A stretch of 5,710 bases of DNA from Actinobacteria bacterium UBA5176 (lineage in GTDB: Bacteria; Actinomycetota; UBA4738). The DNA lies in the NCBI GenBank assembly GCA_002413305.1, contig DHWS01000128.1:1-5710 (forward strand), written 5' to 3'. Numbering within the stretch: position 1 is the first letter of the stretch; every line of letters begins with the position of its first letter. The notes beneath the pieces are model-generated. The model made no database searches. It had not been told where the DNA came from and saw nothing but the letters and a program-made list of their open reading frames with translations. The position numbers and the translations under genes were made by a program. Shown here in pieces: positions 1 to 5,226 of the stretch.

Positions 1-602
1 TCCTTCTGGGCGATGTACTCCTTCAGGATGTCGGTCTGCAGCGTGCCGTCGAGCGTCGACCAGGGCACGCCCTGCTTCTCGGCTGCGGCAAGGAAGAAGG
101 CGAACAGGATCGTGGCCGGCCCGCTGATCGTCATCGATGTGGTGATGTCACCCAGAGGGATCTCGTCGAACAGCGCCTCGAAGTCCTGCAACGAATCGGT
201 GGCCACACCGCACCGCCCGACCTCTCCTTCGGAGCGCGGGTCGTCGGAATCCCGCCCCATGAGCGTCGGCATGTCGAACGCCACGGACAGGCCGCCCTGG
301 CCCTGCTTCAGCAGGAAGTGGTACCGGGCGTTCGTCTCCTCCGGCGTGCCGAAGCCCGCGAACTGTCGCATCGTCCACAGCCGGCCGCGATACATCGAGT
401 GGTACACACCGCGGGTGAACGGATAGTGCCCCGGGTAGCCGAGATCCCGAAGATAGTCAAGCTCCTTGACGTCCTCGGGCGTGTACAGCGGTTCCAGCGG
501 CTCGCCCGACAGCGTCTCGAAGTCCGCGTCCCGCTCCCCCGCCTTGCGGTAGTGGTCCCGCCAGCGTTCGTACTCGGACTCGGTCGCCCGGTCGTCGGTC
601 AT
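1..602 (-). CDS. Coenzyme-B12-dependent acyl-CoA mutase large subunit, isobutyryl-CoA mutase-like (N-terminal part, cut by window edge)
   Basis: The reading frame opens at the ATG at 602-600 and stays open to the left edge, giving 200 complete residues of a protein that is usually about 550-570 residues in this family. It is the start of the substrate-binding TIM-barrel domain of the methylmalonyl-CoA mutase family: YPFTRG at 60-65, RQFAGFG at 79-85, [12 protein letters not shown] at 109-120, GEVGRCGVA at 126-134, and [10 protein letters not shown] at 191-200. The enzyme performs a radical carbon-skeleton rearrangement of an acyl-CoA with adenosylcobalamin. From memory of the family, methylmalonyl-CoA mutase has Tyr89 and Arg207 at the two substrate-selecting positions and isobutyryl-CoA mutase has Phe80 and Gln198. 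Here they are Phe81 (codon 362-360) and Gln199 (codon 8-6), so isobutyryl-CoA/n-butyryl-CoA or a related uncharged acyl-CoA is the likelier substrate. The N-terminal region ([18 protein letters not shown], 23-40) also resembles actinobacterial IcmA. A GGGGAG ribosome site (618-613) lies inside the end of the MeaB gene, whose stop is 5 bp upstream. The B12-binding small subunit is not in the window. Family sure; substrate probable. Confidence 0.93.
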   Translation of the reverse strand, partial: MTDDRATESEYERWRDHYRKAGERDADFETLSGEPLEPLYTPEDVKELDYLRDLGYPGHYPFTRGVYHSMYRGRLWTMRQFAGFGTPEETNARYHFLLKQGQGGLSVAFDMPTLMGRDSDDPRSEGEVGRCGVATDSLQDFEALFDEIPLGDITTSMTISGPATILFAFFLAAAEKQGVPWSTLDGTLQTDILKEYIAQK

Positions 603-607
603 GTGGG

Positions 608-1567
608 TCACGCTCCCCGTTCGCTCGGACTGCTCACCCGCTCCAAGAGTATGTCAGCGGCGCGATAGGGGTCGATCATGCGGCCGGCGAGATCGGCGGC
701 CACGCCGCCATCGGCTTCCTGCGCGAGCAGCTCGGACACGCGGGCTCGGAGGCGTTCGGCCACCATGCCCTTCACCTCCTCGAGCACGCGACGGGTGCGC
801 TTCTCCTCGAGCTGCCCCGACTCCTGCTGATGGGCGCGGTGCGATTCGATCGCATCCACCAGCTCGTCTACGCCCGAACCGTCGACGGTGGACGTCTTCA
901 CGATCGGCGGCTGCCAGGCGAGCTTCGGGCCCATCCGGAGCATGTTCCGGAGGTCCCGGGCCGCGTCGTCCGCGCCCTCCTTGTCGGCCTTGTTTACCAC
1001 GAAAACGTCGGCGATCTCGAGGATGCCGGCCTTGCTGACCTGGACCGCGTCGCCCCAGCCCGGCGAGACCACGACGAGCGTGGTGTCGGTCGCGGTGGCC
1101 ACTTCGACCTCGGCCTGCCCGACACCGACCGTCTCCACCACGATCAGGTCCTTCCCCGAGGCGTCGAGGATCCGCAGGGCTTCGGGCGCTGCCAGCGCCA
1201 TCCCGCCGAGGTGGCCGCGGGTGGCCATCGAGCGGATGAACACGCCGGGATCGGTGGCGTGCGCCTGCATGCGCAACCGGTCGCCGAGCAGTGCGCCGCC
1301 GGTGAACGGCGACGTGGGGTCGATGGCCAGGACCGCCACGGTCCGGTCCCGGGCTCGCGCTGCCTGGACGAGCATGGCGGCCAGGGAGGACTTCCCGACG
1401 CCCGGCGAACCGGTGAGCCCGACCGTGTGGGCCCGGCCGGTCTTCGGGTAGAGGGCCGCCGAGAGCGCGGGGAGGTCCTTCGACCCATCCTCGACCAGCG
1501 AGATCGCCCGCGCCACCGCGCGGCGATCGCCGGCCAGCACCCGTTCGGCGAGCTCGGACCCCTTCAT
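608..1567 (-). CDS. meaB: MeaB/ArgK-family GTPase, B12-mutase chaperone
   Basis: This 319-residue protein is the normal length for MeaB, the SIMIBI-class G protein that uses GTP to gate delivery of adenosylcobalamin to its partner mutase and to protect the mutase from inactivation. Visible motifs are the P-loop GSPGVGKSS (53-61), the family hallmark [17 protein letters not shown] (81-97), switch II/Walker B ETVGVGQ (145-151), the guanine-specificity motif NKAD (192-195) and a G5-like TSTVDGSG (226-232 region). The charged C-terminal helix region (about 250-285) fits the dimerisation arm. Many databases call this family LAO/AO transport ATPase ArgK, which is a legacy name. It ends 5 bp before the mutase start, so the two are almost surely co-translated and partners. 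The ATG at 1567-1565 gives the expected N-terminus ([14 protein letters not shown]), but no good Shine-Dalgarno sequence precedes it. The gap to the upstream gene is 50 bp. Because the mutase looks like isobutyryl-CoA mutase, this copy may serve that enzyme rather than methylmalonyl-CoA mutase. Confidence 0.95.
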   Translation of the reverse strand: MKGSELAERVLAGDRRAVARAISLVEDGSKDLPALSAALYPKTGRAHTVGLTGSPGVGKSSLAAMLVQAARARDRTVAVLAIDPTSPFTGGALLGDRLRMQAHATDPGVFIRSMATRGHLGGMALAAPEALRILDASGKDLIVVETVGVGQAEVEVATATDTTLVVVSPGWGDAVQVSKAGILEIADVFVVNKADKEGADDAARDLRNMLRMGPKLAWQPPIVKTSTVDGSGVDELVDAIESHRAHQQESGQLEEKRTRRVLEEVKGMVAERLRARVSELLAQEADGGVAADLAGRMIDPYRAADILLERVSSPSERGA

Positions 1568-1617
1568 GCCGAAGGCACGATACCCCGCCGGGAACGCCGC
1601 CCCTCTCCGCCGCTCCC

Positions 1618-2049
1618 TCAGAGGAGCCCGGAGCGTTGGTTCTGCAGCAACCGCTTGGCCATGGTCTGCAGCAGGCGTTGGGCGAGCACCGCATCGCGCT
1701 TCACGACGCCGGCCAGCTCGCGGGGGCCGATCAGCAGGAAGCGCACGTCGCTGTACGCCGTGACGGTGGCTGAACGGGGAGCCGGGGCGAGGAAGGCCAT
1801 CTCGCCGAAGTAGTCCCCCGGCACGAGCTCGCCGAGCTTCCGGCCCTTCCGGGTCACCAGGGCCGTCCCCCGAGTCAGCACGAACAGGTGCTCGCCCATC
1901 TCGCCTTCCCGGATCATGACGGTGCCGGCTGCCACGTCCAGGACGTCTGCCGCCTGGATCAACGCCCGGATCCCCTTCACGGACACGTTCGCGAACAGCG
2001 GGATCTCCCGGAACCTGCGAACGACGTCAGCCGGGATGCCTCGTGCCAT
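1618..2049 (-). CDS. Stand-alone cyclic-nucleotide-binding domain protein
   Basis: The 143-residue product is a single cyclic-nucleotide-binding (cNMP, CAP_ED) domain with no DNA-binding helix-turn-helix and no fused effector. The N-terminal helix (IPLFANVSVKGIRALI, 16-31) is followed by the beta-roll with REGEMGEHLFVLTRG (47-61) and the phosphate-binding cassette GDYFGEMAFL then PRSAT (78-87 and 91-95). Gly82, Glu83, Arg92 and Ser93 match the residues that hold the ribose and phosphate of cAMP in CRP and PKA, so ligand binding looks intact. The C-terminal helix (about 118-137) would be the usual hinge helix. It is cytosolic, with no signal peptide or membrane segment. A strong GAGAGGAGG ribosome site lies immediately upstream, in the 12-bp gap after carrier B. 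It sits between the SCP2 carrier and MeaB, so it may regulate this pathway at the protein level, but its partner cannot be read from sequence. Domain call sure; role unknown. Confidence 0.92.
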   Translation of the reverse strand: MARGIPADVVRRFREIPLFANVSVKGIRALIQAADVLDVAAGTVMIREGEMGEHLFVLTRGTALVTRKGRKLGELVPGDYFGEMAFLAPAPRSATVTAYSDVRFLLIGPRELAGVVKRDAVLAQRLLQTMAKRLLQNQRSGLL

Positions 2050-2061
2050 GGCCGCCTCCTC

Positions 2062-2478
2062 TCATCGGACCGACAGCAGCTTGTTGAGGCGCGCCAGGGC
2101 GCCCAGGTGGGTCCACATGCCCTTCACCTTCAGCTCACCCTTGAACAGCTTCTTGTTGACCTCGCGGCCCTCCTTCGTCATGGAGTCGGGCAGGCCGAAC
2201 TTGAGCGGGACCGAGGACATCCCCATCAGGTTGTCGGAGTTCGTCCGGATGCTGATCTGGGGCGTGCCGACCACGCCGTTGCGAACCGTGACCGCGCCCG
2301 GGGCGAGCCGGATCGAGACGGAGACGTCGACGTCGGGCGCGGTGATGCTATAGGTGGCGGGCTTCGCCAGGAGCGCCTCGCGGTTGGGGTGCGCCTCGAG
2401 GTTACCCTCGATCAGCCCGCCGAGCATCGACGCCAGCCCGTTGGGCTCCGGGTCCGGATACTCCACCTTCACGGCCAT
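2062..2478 (-). CDS. SCP2-like sterol/lipid carrier domain protein (copy B)
   Basis: The 138-residue product fits a single SCP2 (sterol carrier protein 2) domain, a small cytosolic fold with a hydrophobic tunnel that holds sterols, fatty acids or acyl-CoAs. Supporting features are the alternating beta segments (YSITAPDVDVSVSIRLAPGA, 43-62; VGTPQISIRTNSDNLMGM, 70-87) and the family-typical C-terminal piece KKLFKGELKVKGMWTHLGAL (109-128), where the KGELKVKG turn leads into a final helix ending LNKLLSV. No catalytic residues are expected. The ATG at 2478-2476 has a GAGGAGG ribosome site (2494-2488) 9 nt upstream. It lies 18 bp after the second dehydrogenase and 12 bp before the cyclic-nucleotide-binding gene, so it is within the operon. 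It is only distantly similar to copy A, the match being concentrated in the GxLKxKG stretch, so the two are unlikely to be a recent duplication. The ligand cannot be inferred. Confidence 0.85.
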   Translation of the reverse strand: MAVKVEYPDPEPNGLASMLGGLIEGNLEAHPNREALLAKPATYSITAPDVDVSVSIRLAPGAVTVRNGVVGTPQISIRTNSDNLMGMSSVPLKFGLPDSMTKEGREVNKKLFKGELKVKGMWTHLGALARLNKLLSVR

Positions 2479-2496
2479 CGCTCTCGCCCTCCTCGC

Positions 2497-3537
2497 TCAC
2501 GGGTACAGCAGGATCTTGGTCGCCTCGCGCCGGTCGAACAGCTCGTACGCCTTCGGGGCATCCTCGAGGGGCATCCGGTGGCTCACCACGTTCAGCGGAT
2601 CCAGGCGGCCCTCGGCGATCGCCCGCATCGCATCGTCCCACAGACCGTGAACGGGGCAGACGCCGGCGAACCGGTAAGTGATGGCCCGGTTCCAGGTTCG
2701 GCGAAGCGGCAGCTCGAGCGTCTCGTCGCCCGGAACGCCGAGGCCGACCACCGTGCCGCCCCGCCGCACGACCTGCGCCGCGCTCTGAAGCGCGGCAAGC
2801 GAACCGACCGCCTCCACGGCGGCGTCGGCACCTCGCCCGTCGGTCGCCTCCTTGACCTGTTGTTTCGGATCGGATGCCCCCACGTCGACGGGCAGGGCCC
2901 CGGCCTCCGCCGCCAGGCGCAGCCGCTCCGGGTTCAGGTCCAGGGCCAGGACGCGCCCCGCGCCCCGCAGGAGGGCCAGGCGCGCCACGAAGTACCCGAC
3001 CGGGCCGGCCCCGATCACCGCCACGGTATCCCCTGGCTCCACCCGCGCGAGCTGCACCCCGTACAGCGCGGTGGGCAGGACGTCGCCGGCGAACACGGCG
3101 CGGTCGTCGTCCACGTTGTCCGGCACGGCCAGCAGGTTGGCGTCCGCGTTCGGCACCAGGACCCGTTCGGCCTGCATGCCATCCAGGCCGCCCGCCGCCG
3201 CGCCGAACCCATGGTTGCGGAACGAAGCGCAGAGCGAGGACTGCCCCCGCCTGCAGAAGAAGCAGGTGCCGCATGCGTTGCCGAACGCGATCACCACCCG
3301 ATCGCCGGGCTCGAAGGCCGACACCGCAGCGCCCACCTGCTCGACCACCCCGGCGGCTTCGTGTCCCAGGCGCTCTCCCGGATCCATGGGCAACGTGCCG
3401 TGGTAGGCGTGGAGGTCCGACCCGCAGACCGCACCGACCGTGACCCGGACCATCGCGTCGTGCGGATCCTCGAGGGAGGGCTCGGGCACGTCGACGACCC
3501 GAACCGATCCGATGTCCTCGAACACGACCGCCCGCAT
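2497..3537 (-). CDS. Zinc-dependent alcohol dehydrogenase, FDH-like MDR family (paralogue 2)
   Basis: This 346-residue medium-chain dehydrogenase/reductase oxidises an alcohol to an aldehyde or ketone (or the reverse). The N-terminal GroES-like domain carries the catalytic-zinc ligands Cys38 (CGSD, 38-41) and His59-Glu60 (GHE, 58-60), and probably Asp152 of GDVLPT. The structural-zinc lobe has all four cysteines: Cys89, Cys92, Cys95 and Cys103. The Rossmann fold starts at GAGPVG (176-181), and Asp200 at the end of the next strand (VLALD) favours NAD over NADP. The C-terminal part has the AGVCPVHGLWDDAM segment (291-304) typical of the formaldehyde-dehydrogenase-like subgroup. It aligns without gaps to the gene upstream. 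A weak ribosome site and a 17-bp gap suggest co-translation with paralogue 1. The substrate is not predictable; annotation as formaldehyde or sorbitol dehydrogenase would be over-precise. All zinc residues are intact, so it should be active. Confidence 0.93.
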   Translation of the reverse strand: MRAVVFEDIGSVRVVDVPEPSLEDPHDAMVRVTVGAVCGSDLHAYHGTLPMDPGERLGHEAAGVVEQVGAAVSAFEPGDRVVIAFGNACGTCFFCRRGQSSLCASFRNHGFGAAAGGLDGMQAERVLVPNADANLLAVPDNVDDDRAVFAGDVLPTALYGVQLARVEPGDTVAVIGAGPVGYFVARLALLRGAGRVLALDLNPERLRLAAEAGALPVDVGASDPKQQVKEATDGRGADAAVEAVGSLAALQSAAQVVRRGGTVVGLGVPGDETLELPLRRTWNRAITYRFAGVCPVHGLWDDAMRAIAEGRLDPLNVVSHRMPLEDAPKAYELFDRREATKILLYP

Positions 3538-3554
3538 GCCGGCGCCGGGCCCGC

Positions 3555-4595
3555 TCAGGGTTTGAGGACGACCTTGGTCGCCTGGCGCGCGTCGAACAAC
3601 TCATAGCCCTTCGGCGCGTCGTCGAGCGACATCCGGTGGGAGATGATCGGGAGCGGATCGATCTTCCCGGCCGAGACCGCCGCCATGGCCTTGTCCCACC
3701 AGGCATGGATCGGGCAGAGGCCGGCGAAGCGGATGTCGAGCATGCGCGTCCAGTAGATACCCAGCGGGATGGTGACCTGCTCGCTCACGTACATCCCGAC
3801 CACCGAGATCGTGCCACCCCGCCGGACGATCTCCACCGCGCTCTCGTAGGCGCTCGGGTGGCCGACGGCCTCGATCACCACGTCGGCGCCCCGCCCCTCC
3901 GTCCGCTGGCAGACCGCCATCTGCGCGTTGCGTTCGCCGACGTTGACCGGCACCGCCCCCAGCTTCTCCGCGACGGCCAGCCGGTCGGCTTCGAAGTCCA
4001 ACGCCAAGACCTCCTTCGCCCCGTGGAGCATCGCGGCCTGGACGGCGAAGAAGCCGACCGGGCCGGCCCCGATCACCGCCACCGTGTCCCGCGGCTGGAT
4101 GCCGGCGATGGCCGCCCCGTAGTAGCCCGTGGTGAGGATGTCGCCGACGAAGACGGCCCGTTCGTCGTCCATGCCCTGCGGGATGGCCAGGAGGTTCGTG
4201 TCGGCGAAGGGCACCCGGCAGAGCTCGGCCTGTGTACCGCCCAGGCCGCCTCCGAACGGCCCAGCCCCCAGGTTGCGGAAGTCCTCGCACAGAGAGGTCT
4301 GCCCGTGGAGGCAGAACCAGCAGTGTCCGCACGCGATGTCGAAGGCCATCACCACGCGGTCGCCCGTCCTGAAACGTTCGACCTCCGGACCGACCGCTTC
4401 GACCACGCCGACGCCCTCGTGGCCGATGCCGTCGCCGGGCGACATCGGCGCCTTGCCGTTGTAGAAGTGCAGGTCGGAGCCACAGATGGCGGCCGTGGTT
4501 ACCCGGATGATCGCGTCGTGCGGATCGAGGATCCGCGGGTCCGCCACGTCATCCACCCGCACCTTGTGGATGTCCTCGTAGACGACGGCCCTCAT
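3555..4595 (-). CDS. Zinc-dependent alcohol dehydrogenase, FDH-like MDR family (paralogue 1)
   Basis: This 346-residue zinc MDR dehydrogenase is the sister of the next gene in the operon. It keeps every expected residue at identical positions: Cys38 (CGSD), His59-Glu60, structural-zinc Cys89/Cys92/Cys95/Cys103 (ACGHCWFC, 88-95), Asp152 in GDILTT, the nucleotide-binding GAGPVG (176-181) and Asp200, which suggests NAD. The AGLCPIHAWWDKAM segment (291-304) places it in the glutathione-independent formaldehyde-dehydrogenase-like branch, whose members act on varied alcohols and aldehydes. A hand count against paralogue 2 gives 192 of 346 identical positions with no gap. Differences cluster at the substrate side (43-48 FYNGKA versus AYHGTL; 154-160; 267-284), so the two probably differ in substrate. 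The ATG at 4595-4593 has a GAGAGG ribosome site 7 nt upstream. It follows SCP2 carrier A by 58 bp. Confidence 0.94.
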   Translation of the reverse strand: MRAVVYEDIHKVRVDDVADPRILDPHDAIIRVTTAAICGSDLHFYNGKAPMSPGDGIGHEGVGVVEAVGPEVERFRTGDRVVMAFDIACGHCWFCLHGQTSLCEDFRNLGAGPFGGGLGGTQAELCRVPFADTNLLAIPQGMDDERAVFVGDILTTGYYGAAIAGIQPRDTVAVIGAGPVGFFAVQAAMLHGAKEVLALDFEADRLAVAEKLGAVPVNVGERNAQMAVCQRTEGRGADVVIEAVGHPSAYESAVEIVRRGGTISVVGMYVSEQVTIPLGIYWTRMLDIRFAGLCPIHAWWDKAMAAVSAGKIDPLPIISHRMSLDDAPKGYELFDARQATKVVLKP

Positions 4596-4627
4596 GTGGT
4601 CACCTCTCCCGGGACGGTGCGGGCGTT

Positions 4628-4650
4628 GCCGGCAGCCGAGGCGTGCCGGT
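4628..4650. repeat. Short inverted repeat between carrier A and dehydrogenase 1
   Basis: CCGGCA (4629-4634) and TGCCGG (4644-4649) can pair around a 9-nt loop, starting a few bases after the stop codon of carrier A. No T-run follows on the minus strand, so it is not a standard intrinsic terminator. It could be a processing or attenuation hairpin that changes expression between the two genes, or chance in GC-rich DNA. Confidence 0.3.
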
Positions 4651-4653
4651 CGC

Positions 4654-5079
4654 TCAGGCCTTCTCGTCCACGAACTCGGTCGGCACGCTGGCGGCCAGGT
4701 TCACCAGCTCGTTCGCCGCCTTCACGTAGCGGACGATGGTCGGCAGGTCGCCCTTCAGCTTGAGCTTCCCCTGCATCATCCCCTTGACCGGGTCCAGCTC
4801 TTTGTTGATGACTTCCTTCCACCGCGAGTAGGGAGCGCGGATGATGAACTTCGCCTTCTCGCCCTCCTCCGGGGTCAGGCCGTACTTCCCGCCCCGGCAC
4901 TCCCCATGCCACAGGTCGAGCCACGCCCACAGGTCCTCGGGCACGCCCTTGTCGGGCTCGGCCTCGAAGACGTAGCAGATGTCGCCCTCCCAGGTCGCGG
5001 CGGCCTCCCGGTACTCGGAGCTCGAGTTGATCCGTTCGACATAGACGTTCAACCAGTCCCCACTGGGGAATTCCGGCAT
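4654..5079 (-). CDS. SCP2-like sterol/lipid carrier domain protein (copy A)
   Basis: The 141-residue product is a small soluble SCP2-type lipid carrier. The C-terminal half shows the family signature: a mid helix (SRWKEVINKELDPVKGMMQG, 85-104), the turn-strand GKLKLKGDLPTIV (104-116) and a last helix (RYVKAANELVNLAASV, 117-132). The N-terminal half (EGDICYVFEAEP, 31-42) and the Trp-rich DLWAWLDLWHGE (49-60) supply strands and hydrophobic surface for the ligand tunnel. A longer frame begins at an ATG at 5175, but the internal ATG at 5079-5077 is chosen because a strong GGGAGGAA ribosome site lies 6 nt before it and the extra 32 residues look like translated intergenic DNA. It is the first gene after the 147-bp gap, so it probably heads the operon. 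A role as lipid or acyl-CoA carrier for the adjacent dehydrogenases is inferred from position only. Confidence 0.85.
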   Translation of the reverse strand: MPEFPSGDWLNVYVERINSSSEYREAAATWEGDICYVFEAEPDKGVPEDLWAWLDLWHGECRGGKYGLTPEEGEKAKFIIRAPYSRWKEVINKELDPVKGMMQGKLKLKGDLPTIVRYVKAANELVNLAASVPTEFVDEKA

Positions 5080-5085
5080 GGATCG

Positions 5086-5093
5086 TTCCTCCC
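5086..5093 (-). promoter_or_regulatory. Ribosome binding site that fixes the start of SCP2 carrier A
   Basis: On the minus strand the sequence GGGAGGAA lies 6 nt before the ATG at 5079-5077. It matches the 16S rRNA anti-Shine-Dalgarno sequence well and supports this ATG over the in-frame ATG at 5175. Confidence 0.8.
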
Positions 5094-5101
5094 TTCGGCC
5101 G

Positions 5102-5115
5102 GCCGGCGGGCCGGC
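5102..5115. repeat. GC-rich inverted repeat just upstream of the carrier A ribosome site
   Basis: GCCGGC occurs at 5102-5107 and 5110-5115; each is self-complementary and they are separated by GG. Flanking GGCC repeats extend the potential pairing. In the mRNA this would form a GC hairpin about 10 nt before the ribosome site and could modulate translation. It may also be only low-complexity GC sequence. Confidence 0.35.
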
Positions 5116-5129
5116 GACCACCATCGTTT

Positions 5130-5146
5130 GCGAGCTGCCTGCTCGC
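5130..5146. repeat. Perfect 6-bp inverted repeat in the leader
   Basis: GCGAGC (5130-5135) pairs with GCTCGC (5141-5146) around a 5-nt loop, TGCCT. There is no T-run after it on the minus strand, so it is a poor intrinsic terminator for the oxidoreductase gene. It could be an mRNA hairpin or an operator half-site pair. Confidence 0.4.
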
Positions 5147-5164
5147 TCCGAAGTAAAGCACGGC

Positions 5165-5192
5165 GGCGTTCGCACGTTCCACCCGAAACGCC
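5165..5192. repeat. Spaced inverted repeat, possible operator
   Basis: GGCGTT (5165-5170) and AACGCC (5187-5192) are perfect inverted copies separated by 16 bp, with CG next to each arm (GGCGTTCG and CGAAACGCC). Dyads of this arm length and spacing, in the upstream half of an operon leader, are typical of dimeric repressor sites. No regulator gene is visible in the window to pair with it, so this is only a candidate. Confidence 0.3.
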
Positions 5193-5226
5193 CCCGGGCT
5201 GAGGACTGACGACATCACGCAGCCGC

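Larger units (their letters stand above)
5080..5226 (-). promoter_or_regulatory. Intergenic leader and likely promoter region of the SCP2-dehydrogenase-mutase operon
   Basis: This is the largest gene-free stretch in the window, between the GMC oxidoreductase stop and carrier A. It is locally less GC-rich in the middle (minus-strand TGCTTTACTTC near 5158-5148), which could hold a -10 region, but no convincing -35/-10 pair for a known sigma factor was found. It contains three short inverted repeats, listed separately. A promoter here is inferred from position. Read-through from the oxidoreductase gene is the alternative. Confidence 0.35.

Noticed and set aside
830..1813. 327-residue open frame on the plus strand opposite MeaB
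   Set aside because: It crosses the MeaB gene and its upstream gap antisense, with no recognisable motif. The minus strand carries all the GTPase motifs.
1618..2049. CRP/FNR-type transcription regulator
   Set aside because: The protein ends straight after the cyclic-nucleotide-binding domain and its C-terminal helix. There is no helix-turn-helix, and the stop codon is followed by the gap before MeaB, with no sign of a frameshifted HTH.
1888..3606. 572-residue open frame on the plus strand, the longest in the window
   Set aside because: It lies antisense to four well-supported genes with clear domains. Its translation is rich in Arg, His, Asp, Gly and Pro with no recognisable domain, as expected for the complement of GC-rich codons.
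3636..4763. 375-residue open frame on the plus strand opposite dehydrogenase 1
   Set aside because: It is a shadow of the minus-strand dehydrogenase, with biased low-complexity composition and no ribosome site or domain.
5130..5146. Intrinsic terminator for the GMC oxidoreductase gene
   Set aside because: The stem is only 6 bp and no T-run follows on the transcribed strand. It is kept only as an inverted repeat.
5080..5175. Upstream extension of SCP2 carrier A to the ATG at 5175
   Set aside because: The extra residues show no SCP2 similarity and would be encoded by the dyad-rich leader. The ATG at 5079 has an ideal ribosome site, while the upstream ATG does not.
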